Below are positions 37,801-49,800 of a stretch of DNA of 64,000 nt, one piece after another. Source of the stretch: Arcuatula senhousia (lineage: Eukaryota; Mollusca; Bivalvia; Mytilida; Mytilidae); NCBI GenBank assembly GCA_963971305.1, contig OZ020308.1:29107275-29171274 (forward strand). Reading direction: 5' to 3'. The notes beneath the pieces were generated by a model that worked only from the letters and a program-made list of their open reading frames with translations, did no database searches and had not been told where the DNA came from. Every line of letters starts with the position of its first letter. The stretch's first letter is position 1. Made by a program: the position numbers and the translations under genes.

Positions 37801-40800
37801 CATGAACGTTTTCTCCATTTAAGTCTTTCTTAAGTTCGTATACAAAATGTTAACATTGAAAATTTGTTCAAAAATATACAGTTTGCTTAGGTACACTCCC
37901 TTGAAACGTTGATATGGTACTCCGGTGTGTTTTAAAAATTGTTTGTCGCTAAAATTTCCGATTTGTAAATTCAAAAATTGTTTAAAACACCAGGTTTCTT
38001 TCCTTTTAATGCACATGGTCGATATCCTCCGTGCTGGATTGGCTTTCTTGTTTGAACGTTCGGTTTTGAGTACTTTTCGTTTTCAACAGTTTGGAATATG
38101 ACCTTCCAATGTTTTGATTCAAATGCTACTGATGAGAGTTGACCTCTTGAAATATCGATGTATAGCATATCAAAATTAATTGTTTATACCCACGTTTTGG
38201 TATTTGCATTTTTGGTACATTAAAGCTTTTGCTTTGGTTTAACATTCACAACAGACTCGTCACGATGAACAGCAAGACATCTCAGAACACATATATTGTC
38301 AGAGTAGGGCACACTTGATCCACCAGTCACGTTCAAACTGTTTTAATTGGTGATATACCGTATAGCGGGAAATTTTCGCGAGGTTTTATTTTCGCTATAT
38401 TCGCGACCATTATTCTATCGCGAAATTTAGAGCCCGCGTAAAATAGATTCAACATAAACTTGTATTGAGAATATTATTAAATCGCGAAAATAAATGTCCG
38501 CGTAAATTAAAACGTCATTTGGTACGAAATCGCGAAATTTGCACGCCGCGAAAATTACCCACTATACGGTAATCAGGAAAATGTTCGACTGCTCCTAAGA
38601 AATTGCTTGCAATTTCTTTGTTGTCATTTGTATTTCGAACACACGTGAAGGTTGGCACTGCTGGTGGTGTTTTAAGTCCCCGAGGTTAGCCCGCTCCGGC
38701 ACCAACACTGTTGAGTTGGAGAACACATCAAAGCTTTAAATTATCCGTCTAAATTTCAAAATTGTCTAAACCCTAAGGTTCTTCCTACCCCAGACATAGG
38801 TTGATTATCTTAGTAAAAATTTGGTTCCCCAGTTTGGTATTTTTGGTTTTATTGTTCTATGCTCTTCATATTCATATAGTGTTTGGCATTTTCAATATTT
38901 TTGGTAGAGCGTCTCTGATGAGACTTGAATAGACGAAACGCGCGTCAGGCGTAGCAAAATTTATTGTCTGGAATTTTGATGTCATTTGTTTTTCGAACAC
39001 ACGTGAAGGTTAGCACTGCTGGTGGAGTTTTAATTCCCCGAGGTTAGCCCGCTCCGGCACCAACACGTTTGAGTTGGAGAAAACATCAAAGCTTTAAGTT
39101 ATCCGTCTAAATTTCAAACTTGTCTAAACCCTAAGGTTCTTCCTACCCCAGACATAGGTTGATTATCTTAGTAATAATTTGGTTCACCAGTTTGGTATTT
39201 TTGGTTTTAGTGTTCTATGCTCTTCATATTCATATAGTGTTTGGCATTTTCAATATTTTTGGTAGAGCGTCTCTGATGAGACTTGATTAGACGAAACGCG
39301 CGTCAGGCGTAGCAAAATTTATTGTCTTGAATTTTGTTGTCATTTGTTTTTCGAACACACGTGAAGGTTAGCACTGCTGGTGGAGTTTTAATTCCCGAGG
39401 TTAGCCCGCTCCGGAACCAACACTTTTGAGTTGGAGAAAACATCAAAGCTTTAAATTATCCGTCTAAATTTCAAAATTGTCTAAACCCTATGGTTCTTCC
39501 TACCCCAGACATAGGTTGATTATCTTAGTAATAATTTGGTTCCCCAGTTTGGTATTTTTGGTTTTATTGTTCTATGCTCTTTATATTCATATAGTGTTTG
39601 GCATTTTCAATATTTTTGGTAGAGCGTCTCTGATGAGTCTTGAATAGACGAAACGCGCGTCAGGCGTAGCAAAATTTATTGTCTTGAACTTTGTTGTCAT
39701 TTGTATTAATAAAGAAATTGGTAAGCAGATGGACAACCAATTTTGCTATTTTCTCGCTGCTTACAATCGATTTCAATAATATCTTTTCGATATACTTCTT
39801 CTTAGTTCGTGGTCAGCTCAACTTTGCATTAAATAAGAATGCTCAAAGAAATGATTATATTTAATAAAACTTGAATGGAAAAATCGGAGGTTCTCAGTTT
39901 CGGTGTTACGCAATAAATAACCGAAGTAGATATAGATGATTTATGTAGATTAACGTTATGCCGGTCCTAAATGTGCATGGTTACCATTATTTTCTCTAGT
40001 TCCAATGGCGCGTCCCAATGGCAAAGGTTGATAGCTCTGGTTTGCGGGTCTTCAGGAAGAATATCAGAAAAATTGGGTGTATCTGGTTGTGTTGGTGATA
40101 TTGTAGACCGGAAGAAGAGATATGAGCTGGTGATCGACGAGGCTGGTCATGGACGAAGGACAGGGATTAAGATCCTTCCTGCTGGCCATGGGTTCGGGAC
40201 AGGAGGCGAACTTGTTCGCTCATGAGCCGCTCGTGGTTGGCCACATGTGCCTTGACATTATATATCTGCTCCACGTTGTCGTCACAGAAAAGACAGACAT
40301 ATTTTGTCCTGTATTCGTTGCCAAATGAAAAGTATTGAATAAAAAAATCTACATTCTTTTCAAATTAACTGCATGATATGAAATTTTATACTTTGAAAAA
40401 TGCATTACATCCATAATTTTTAAACAGATTTGAATTACACGGTTTTTTGGACTCATATTTGTTGAAATTTATCAGGACAGTTTGAAATTGTTTGAAGAAA
40501 ATCTTAGTACATGTTAGTCAACACTTGTGGTTAATTTGTAATACAATGTCCAATGATTTTTGAGGCCACGCGCAAGGGTGTAAATGATATTAACCTAAAG
40601 TCGGCTTTGCTAAAAAAAAAACCCAAAAAAACCCAATAAACAGAACTTTAAAATAATGAACTTAATCATACAAATATTATTAATAAATAGATAAGACATT
40701 ATTGTATCTAGGTCTTGCTATTTTATATTTTTGAATTTTATATGCTGTCTTTGCTATACATGTACTGAAAAAAAACCGATCTCAATTTAAGCCATTTTGA

Positions 40801-43800
40801 GGTCATCGTATACATAAACCTTAAAAATGATTGATTAAGCAAGAAAAAAGAGGCACCAATGGGGCATTCAAGTGTCAAATCCGAAAGGACAACGACGAAA
40901 CACAAAACACAAAACTGAACGGAAATCAAAAACGCGAACCCAAGTCGTGACAAGATGGATGTAATGCATTCATTTAAGAATGATATTTTATATTATGCAT
41001 TATCATTGGTTAAAAAATTGTTTTTTTTTATAAAAATTAACACTAGTTTTTTTTTATCTGGTCGCTATCTAGGTCAAGATGGTATCAGGAGGTCACGAGT
41101 AAGTGTGTCGTTTTGGGCTAGTGTGCACACAGCGTAACTTATAATCTGCTGATGAATTAACATTCAAAATTCTTCACATCCAAAAACATTAAATACGCTA
41201 TCATTAAATGCAAAAACGGAAAACAAAAGATCATACATTAATGGTTGAATTTATGTTTAGCAATGGATCTTTGCACAAGGTGGTGCCTATTATACCGTTT
41301 TGACCCAGATATCGGCCAATTGTGACGAAAGAACACATATTTATTTCAAATAAAATTCATTTTATGAAATATCTGTTGTCAAAGTTCCCGTCAAAGTTAG
41401 CAATCACATGTATTCATTACAAGAATAAAAAGCTACGCCGAGCGCAGCATGATACGACCGCAACATGATGAACCCTGTGCATTTGCAGCCAAATATGAAT
41501 TGTCAAATACTTTGGACACATGCAGCCCATGGTGGACTGACAAAACTTTTCGATACATGCATTCTTTGGGGGACTTTGAATTGCATATTTGAATTTTGTT
41601 TACACATTTATGTAGTCTATTCAAACCTTCAAGGAAAACTCATTATGCGATTTTGGTCCCTTTGACTTTAATTTCCCCAAATTGGTAAGAGATATTGCTA
41701 ACCTGAATGGAAAATGATGGCATGGTTTTTACAAGTATTCCAATGAAAAAAAGATTTTCGAAATTGGACCACAAATAAAAAAGTCATTTTTTGGGGGTGT
41801 GACCCCTTTTTGACCCCTGATAGCAATGTAACGGTACAATTTACTTCAAAACTGTCGTTACATTATCCTGACAGAATTTACCAAGGATTTCAATAAAAAA
41901 AAATGACAAATTGTATGAAAGAAAATGTTATACGGAGTTTTGTCTTAACATCCAGTTTCCCCCTTTTGGTCCCTTTTCTTTAAAATGGTTGGGGCAGAAA
42001 TCCCTTAATACATGAGGAAACTTTCTCTAGTGGTTAGAGACATCATTTTAAAGCAATGTAACAATTGGTCAGCCGATTACATTTTTTTTTTATAAAACCA
42101 TTTGCCAAGACAAACTCTCATAATTGTCGTTTTTGGCCCCTTTGACCCCTAAATTCCCGAAAACGGTATGAGATATTGCAAATCTAATTGAAAAACACAG
42201 GCAGGAATTTTTACACGGATTCCAATAAAAAAGTCGATTTTTTGGGTGTGGCCCTTTTTTGACCCCTTATAGCAATGTAACGGTACAAGATACACCAAAA
42301 CTGTTGTTACATTTTGTTGACAGAATTTATTGAGAAATACAATAAAAAAGAAATGATCAAAATCAGATGAAAATTAAACATTCTATAGACGTTTTGTCAA
42401 TATACCCATTTTTGGCCCCTTTGGCCCTTTTTTCTTAAACAGTAGGGGTCAAAAACCCCAAATGCAATACCAACCTTCCTTTAGTAGTTATAAACATCAT
42501 ATCCAAATCTTATAACAGTTGGTTAACTACAACTAAAGTTATCGCACGGAAACCAAAGTGTCTACAGACGACGACAACGACGACCACAACGACATCGCCA
42601 TTACATAATACGATCGCAAAAAAATTGCGGTCGTATAAAAAGGCTGCAATGGGGTGCTGTAAAATGGAACAGTTATGATGATATTAATATCTGTTGTTCT
42701 TAAGGTTCATCAGGCATGTCAGGACAGTTTGAACTTTTTTTGAGGAAAATCTTAGTTTATGTACAGCTCAAACGGCATATTATCAGGACAAGTAAAGTAA
42801 AGTAGGACCTAGATATGGACACACCTTATTACATTGACACATTTATTTAGTTGAAGATAGCAGGGTTTTTTTGCGTTAAAAAGGCATTTCAATAAGAACA
42901 AACTATCCCAATAGTGACCGTCAACTGACATGTTGGTGACAAATGTCGCATGAGATTATAGGCCACCTGTACGGATGCAAGTGGTATTAACCTAAAATCG
43001 ACTGTGTAAAAAAATCAAAACTTAAAAGTAAAAGAATTAATCATCAAAATATTAATAAAAATGAATAAGAAATTAATATATCTAGGTCCTGCTACGGTTT
43101 ATTTTTGAATGTTACATGTACAGTTTGCTGTACATATACTGAAAACCCAATCTAAAATTAATGATGTAAACGTATACATGAACCTTAATCTGTTTAGAAT
43201 TATCATTTTCATTTGGTAGATATCTAGGTCAAAATTGTGTTTTGAACCATGCACCTTAAATGTGCACATCTGTCGGATCACGTCATAGGCTTAACCGTAA
43301 AGTATTTTAAAATCAATTGTTATAAAAAATAATTACCTTATCTTAAGATGATATTGTCATCAAATTCTTCAATCTATGCTATAACTGTAATAGAGGCCGG
43401 GTTATCTTTTTAATTGAATCTATCCATTTTAGCGTGTAAACAAAGGTTATTAGCAAACTAGTTAACATACAGACTTGCATAAGACAATGATATTTAAGGT
43501 CATTCCCAATACAATTTTGGCCTAGAAATCGACCAAATAAATAGTGTTAATTTTACTAAAAGAACACAAATTTCTACCAAATATAATTGTAAATATGAAA
43601 TATCGTTTTAATGAATGCATTACATTTGAGTTCTTAATATTTATTTTCAAAAGTTTGCCATCTTTTTGGTACAATTGCAGATTCTATTAACATCTTCAAC
43701 CCAAACTATATATATAATAAATAATTGCGGACAACTTGTTGTATTTTCTTTACATTTCAAGTGTTTCATATGTCTATTTCTTATCACGATGGTGGAAACT

Positions 43801-46800
43801 TTGTGCGAAAATGAAATTTGGAAGAAAAATTTTTTGTTCCGTTCCGTTCCGCAAAGTACCATTAGCCCCCGGGTAATGGTATTTAACGGAACGAAACGGA
43901 ACAAGATTTTTTTTTCGATTTTCGTCATTAGTAGCATATCAGAGTCTCTATCATCTATTTCTAAGATAACCCAATACTATACCTAGATCTAAACGCACTC
44001 CTTTTAGTTCTAGCCTGAATAGGTTCATCTTCTCAGAAGGTAGGTATAATAAATAATTGCGGACGACTTGTTGTATTTTCTTTACATTTCAAGTGTTTCA
44101 TATGTCTATTTCTTATCACGATGGTGGAAACTTTGTGCGAAAATGAAATTTGGAAGAAAAATTTTTTGTTCCGTTCCGTTCCGCAAAGTACCATTAGCCC
44201 CCGGGTAATGGTATTTAACGGAACGAAACGGAACAAGATTTTTTTTTCGATTTTCGTCATTAGTAGCATATCAGAGTCTCTATCATCTATTTCTAAGATA
44301 ACCCAATACTATACCTAGATCTAAACGCACTCCTTTTAGTTCTAGCCTGAATAGGTTCATCTTCTCAGAAGGTAGGTATAATAAATAATTGCGGACAACT
44401 TGTTGTATTTTCTTTACATTTCAAGTGTTTCATATGTCTATTTCTTATCACGATGGTGGAAACTTTGTGCGAAAATGAAATTTGGAAGAAAAATTTTTTG
44501 TTCCGTTCCGTTCCGCAAAGTACCATTAGCCCCCGGGTAATGGTATTTAACGGAACGAAACGGAACAAGATTGTATTCTCAAATTTATCTTCATGTACAT
44601 ATGTCTTATTTAAGTAAAAAATGGCTGAGAGACAGCAATGACTTTCATTATGCGTTGACAACTTACTAGTTTACTAATTATTTAAGGCCATGTTAAAATA
44701 TAGCTTTAAATATCTGAACAGACTATTAAAGTAGGGATGATTTATAAAACTTTTAATTTATGATACAAAAATGTGAAATTCATACACAAGGACTAGTTTA
44801 GAAGCAAGTCCTTGTCATAGTTAAAAAAAATATATTAATAAAAATTTTCCCCTTATGGATCCCCATGTCTTGTTCCGTTCCGTTCCGTTTCGTTCCGTTC
44901 CGTTCCGCAAAGTACCAATAGCCTGTGATAAGCGAATTAAAGTTTCATGTAAATCTTTTGAATGTGTATATTTTTTTGCAAACTGGGCCCTTCCGGGCAT
45001 ATTCAGCTTTACAGTTTCTTTTAGGTTGATTTTTTAAAAACAAGAATTATAAATCTGACTTCAAAAAGTAGACATTGTTCAATACCAGTATTAGGGAAGG
45101 CGAAAACTCTGATGGTTTCTCAGGAGGGATGAGGATTTGGTGCCTTATCCGCGTCTTGTCCGCCATCCTGGATTGATAGACATATAGGATTCCGTCGGCT
45201 TCTTTGTATCCGGTCCCATAACGTCATATCAGGTTTCAAAGGTATTCTAGGAAAGGAGGTATTTTCGAAAAATTTCCCGCCAAAAGTTTTGCGCATAATT
45301 TTCCACGGGAAGCATGTTCGGAACAACACCCTTTGAGGGATCAGTCTTTACCGAAGGGTGTAGGACTGAGTGGGCTCGTCCGTGGAAGGAACTTGAAGGC
45401 CTTGAAGGGGAATCACCGGGTCCCCTTAAAAGAACGAACCTACAACTTTGATCCTGTAACGGATTTTGTAGATCTACGTGTGCCTAACAATATGCATTTT
45501 AATTATTTCAAATATCCTGTATAGTTTCTAAGAAATTGAACTTAAGAAGTTCAAAAAATGTAGATAATTACTCCTACATTGGTCACTGGATCTTATTCAA
45601 AATTTCAGGGCTTGTAGATCTTGAAGTGCTGAACACTTTTTACCTGTAAAATATTAATTTCTGTCAGGGTTTTTGAGTTAACTGCAAAAACAGCAATTTA
45701 ACCCTATGCTTTATTTTTAGCCATGGCTGCCATGTTTTTATTACGAATCAAAAATTCAAACAATAGTGCTGTAGCACATATACCAATAAACAAGTTTGGT
45801 TGCAATTGGAGTTATGGTGTCAGATGAGTTAACGTTTGAAAAAGTTTACGGACGAAGGACGGACGGACAACAGACGCCAAATGATGGCAATTGCTCAATA
45901 ACAAGCTGCTCCCAACCAAGATCGCTCCTTGCGGTAAAGCATGTATTTGGAGTTCGGTAAAGCATGTATTTGGAGTTCCAGTGTTTGATGCAAATTCACC
46001 AGGAAAGTTTTGCGTATTTATTAAGATCACGAATATATATAATTAAAATGGTCCATGTAAATGCTCAGATTTCACGCTTTGTTATATTTGTACGGCGAAT
46101 GTCGAACTAGGTAAACATGAACGTTTTCTCCATTTAAGTCTTTCTTAAGTTCGTATACAAAATGTTAACATTGAAAATTTGTTCAAAAATATACAGTTTG
46201 CTTAGGTACACTCCCTTGAAACGTTGATATGGTACTCCGGTGTGTTTTAAAAATTGTTTGTCGCTAAAATTTCCGATTTGTAAATTCAAAAATTGTTTAA
46301 AACACCAGGTTTCTTTCCTTTTAATGCACATGGTCGATATCCTCCGTGCTGGATTGGCTTTCTTGTTTGAACGTTCGGTTTTGAGTACTTTTCGTTTTCA
46401 ACAGTTTGGAATATGACCTTCCAATGTTTTGATTCAAATGCTACTGATGAGAGTTGACCTCTTGAAATATCGATGTATAGCATATCAAAATTAATTGTTT
46501 ATACCCACGTTTTGGTATTTGCATTTTTGGTACATTAAAGCTTTTGCTTTGGTTTAACATTCACAACAGACTCGTCACGATGAACAGCAAGACATCTCAG
46601 AACACATATATTGTCAGAGTAGGGCACACTTGATCCACCAGTCACGTTCAAACTGTTTTAATTGGTGATATACCGTATAGCGGGAAATTTTCGCGAGGTT
46701 TTATTTTCGCTATATTCGCGACCATTATTCTATCGCGAAATTTAGAGCCCGCGTAAAATAGATTCAACATAAACTTGTATTGAGAATATTATTAAATCGC

Positions 46801-49800
46801 GAAAATAAATGTCCGCGTAAATTAAAACGTCATTTGGTACGAAATCGCGAAATTTGCACGCCGCGAAAATTACCCACTATACGGTAATCAGGAAAATGTT
46901 CGACTGCTCCTAAGAAATTGCTTGCAATTTCTTTGTTGTCATTTGTATTTCGAACACACGTGAAGGTTGGCACTGCTGGTGGTGTTTTAAGTCCCCGAGG
47001 TTAGCCCGCTCCGGCACCAACACTGTTGAGTTGGAGAACACATCAAAGCTTTAAATTATCCGTCTAAATTTCAAAATTGTCTAAACCCTAAGGTTCTTCC
47101 TACCCCAGACATAGGTTGATTATCTTAGTAAAAATTTGGTTCCCCAGTTTGGTATTTTTGGTTTTATTGTTCTATGCTCTTCATATTCATATAGTGTTTG
47201 GCATTTTCAATATTTTTGGTAGAGCGTCTCTGATGAGACTTGAATAGACGAAACGCGCGTCAGGCGTAGCAAAATTTATTGTCTGGAATTTTGATGTCAT
47301 TTGTTTTTCGAACACACGTGAAGGTTAGCACTGCTGGTGGAGTTTTAATTCCCCGAGGTTAGCCCGCTCCGGCACCAACACGTTTGAGTTGGAGAAAACA
47401 TCAAAGCTTTAAGTTATCCGTCTAAATTTCAAACTTGTCTAAACCCTAAGGTTCTTCCTACCCCAGACATAGGTTGATTATCTTAGTAATAATTTGGTTC
47501 ACCAGTTTGGTATTTTTGGTTTTAGTGTTCTATGCTCTTCATATTCATATAGTGTTTGGCATTTTCAATATTTTTGGTAGAGCGTCTCTGATGAGACTTG
47601 ATTAGACGAAACGCGCGTCAGGCGTAGCAAAATTTATTGTCTTGAATTTTGTTGTCATTTGTTTTTCGAACACACGTGAAGGTTAGCACTGCTGGTGGAG
47701 TTTTAATTCCCGAGGTTAGCCCGCTCCGGAACCAACACTTTTGAGTTGGAGAAAACATCAAAGCTTTAAATTATCCGTCTAAATTTCAAAATTGTCTAAA
47801 CCCTATGGTTCTTCCTACCCCAGACATAGGTTGATTATCTTAGTAATAATTTGGTTCCCCAGTTTGGTATTTTTGGTTTTATTGTTCTATGCTCTTTATA
47901 TTCATATAGTGTTTGGCATTTTCAATATTTTTGGTAGAGCGTCTCTGATGAGTCTTGAATAGACGAAACGCGCGTCAGGCGTAGCAAAATTTATTGTCTT
48001 GAACTTTGTTGTCATTTGTATTAATAAAGAAATTGGTAAGCAGATGGACAACCAATTTTGCTATTTTCTCGCTGCTTACAATCGATTTCAATAATATCTT
48101 TTCGATATACTTCTTCTTAGTTCGTGGTCAGCTCAACTTTGCATTAAATAAGAATGCTCAAAGAAATGATTATATTTAATAAAACTTGAATGGAAAAATC
48201 GGAGGTTCTCAGTTTCGGTGTTACGCAATAAATAACCGAAGTAGATATAGATGATTTATGTAGATTAACGTTATGCCGGTCCTAAATGTGCATGGTTACC
48301 ATTATTTTCTCTAGTTCCAATGGCGCGTCCCAATGGCAAAGGTTGATAGCTCTGGTTTGCGGGTCTTCAGGAAGAATATCAGAAAAATTGGGTGTATCTG
48401 GTTGTGTTGGTGATATTGTAGACCGGAAGAAGAGATATGAGCTGGTGATCGACGAGGCTGGTCATGGACGAAGGACAGGGATTAAGATCCTTCCTGCTGG
48501 CCATGGGTTCGGGACAGGAGGCGAACTTGTTCGCTCATGAGCCGCTCGTGGTTGGCCACATGTGCCTTGACATTATATATCTGCTCCACGTTGTCGTCAC
48601 AGAAAAGACAGACATATTTTGTCCTGTATTCGTTGCCAAATGAAAAGTATTGAATAAAAAAATCTACATTCTTTTCAAATTAACTGCATGATATGAAATT
48701 TTATACTTTGAAAAATGCATTACATCCATAATTTTTAAACAGATTTGAATTACACGGTTTTTTGGACTCATATTTGTTGAAATTTATCAGGACAGTTTGA
48801 AATTGTTTGAAGAAAATCTTAGTACATGTTAGTCAACACTTGTGGTTAATTTGTAATACAATGTCCAATGATTTTTGAGGCCACGCGCAAGGGTGTAAAT
48901 GATATTAACCTAAAGTCGGCTTTGCTAAAAAAAAAACCCAAAAAAACCCAATAAACAGAACTTTAAAATAATGAACTTAATCATACAAATATTATTAATA
49001 AATAGATAAGACATTATTGTATCTAGGTCTTGCTATTTTATATTTTTGAATTTTATATGCTGTCTTTGCTATACATGTACTGAAAAAAAACCGATCTCAA
49101 TTTAAGCCATTTTGAGGTCATCGTATACATAAACCTTAAAAATGATTGATTAAGCAAGAAAAAAGAGGCACCAATGGGGCATTCAAGTGTCAAATCCGAA
49201 AGGACAACGACGAAACACAAAACACAAAACTGAACGGAAATCAAAAACGCGAACCCAAGTCGTGACAAGATGGATGTAATGCATTCATTTAAGAATGATA
49301 TTTTATATTATGCATTATCATTGGTTAAAAAATTGTTTTTTTTTATAAAAATTAACACTAGTTTTTTTTTATCTGGTCGCTATCTAGGTCAAGATGGTAT
49401 CAGGAGGTCACGAGTAAGTGTGTCGTTTTGGGCTAGTGTGCACACAGCGTAACTTATAATCTGCTGATGAATTAACATTCAAAATTCTTCACATCCAAAA
49501 ACATTAAATACGCTATCATTAAATGCAAAAACGGAAAACAAAAGATCATACATTAATGGTTGAATTTATGTTTAGCAATGGATCTTTGCACAAGGTGGTG
49601 CCTATTATACCGTTTTGACCCAGATATCGGCCAATTGTGACGAAAGAACACATATTTATTTCAAATAAAATTCATTTTATGAAATATCTGTTGTCAAAGT
49701 TCCCGTCAAAGTTAGCAATCACATGTATTCATTACAAGAATAAAAAGCTACGCCGAGCGCAGCATGATACGACCGCAACATGATGAACCCTGTGCATTTG

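Larger units (their letters stand above)
38625..39712 (+). mobile_element. Retrozyme array, three 357-358-bp units with hammerheads
   Basis: Three direct units beginning near TTGTCATTTGT and TCGAACACACGTGAAGG. Each contains CTGCTGGTGG...CCCCGAGG and ends with a hammerhead motif. The hammerhead cores (CTGATGA) are 358 and 357 bp apart. Length, tandem arrangement and type I ribozyme fit metazoan retrozymes, which are non-autonomous and copied through small circular RNAs by an unlinked reverse transcriptase. No coding sequence is present. Confidence 0.85.
35394..43708. repeat. 8,315-bp tandem duplication, copy 1
   Basis: Every feature from 35398 to 43708 recurs exactly 8,315 bp downstream. The left break lies inside a 332-bp unit of the foldback arm. 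The right break follows CCAAACTA in unique sequence. I saw one clear difference by eye (A at 37182, T at 45497). It contains the foldback right end, one dispersed retrozyme, a MITE, a retrozyme array, a zinc-finger-like fragment, a retroelement tail and element C. Confidence 0.97.
46940..48027 (+). mobile_element. Retrozyme array, duplicate, three 357-358-bp units
   Basis: Copy of 38625-39712, including the stem II difference that makes the third hammerhead fully paired. Confidence 0.85.

Noticed and set aside
39971..40225. 84-codon plus-strand frame starting MCMVTIIFSSSNG
   Set aside because: No recognisable family. The opposite strand, with zinc-finger spacing, is at least as plausible, so no coding call was made.
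41148..41200. Another CTGATGA near 41148 as a hammerhead
   Set aside because: No GAAA core at the right distance and no pairing flanks. The same holds for CTGATGA near 54075 and 54322.
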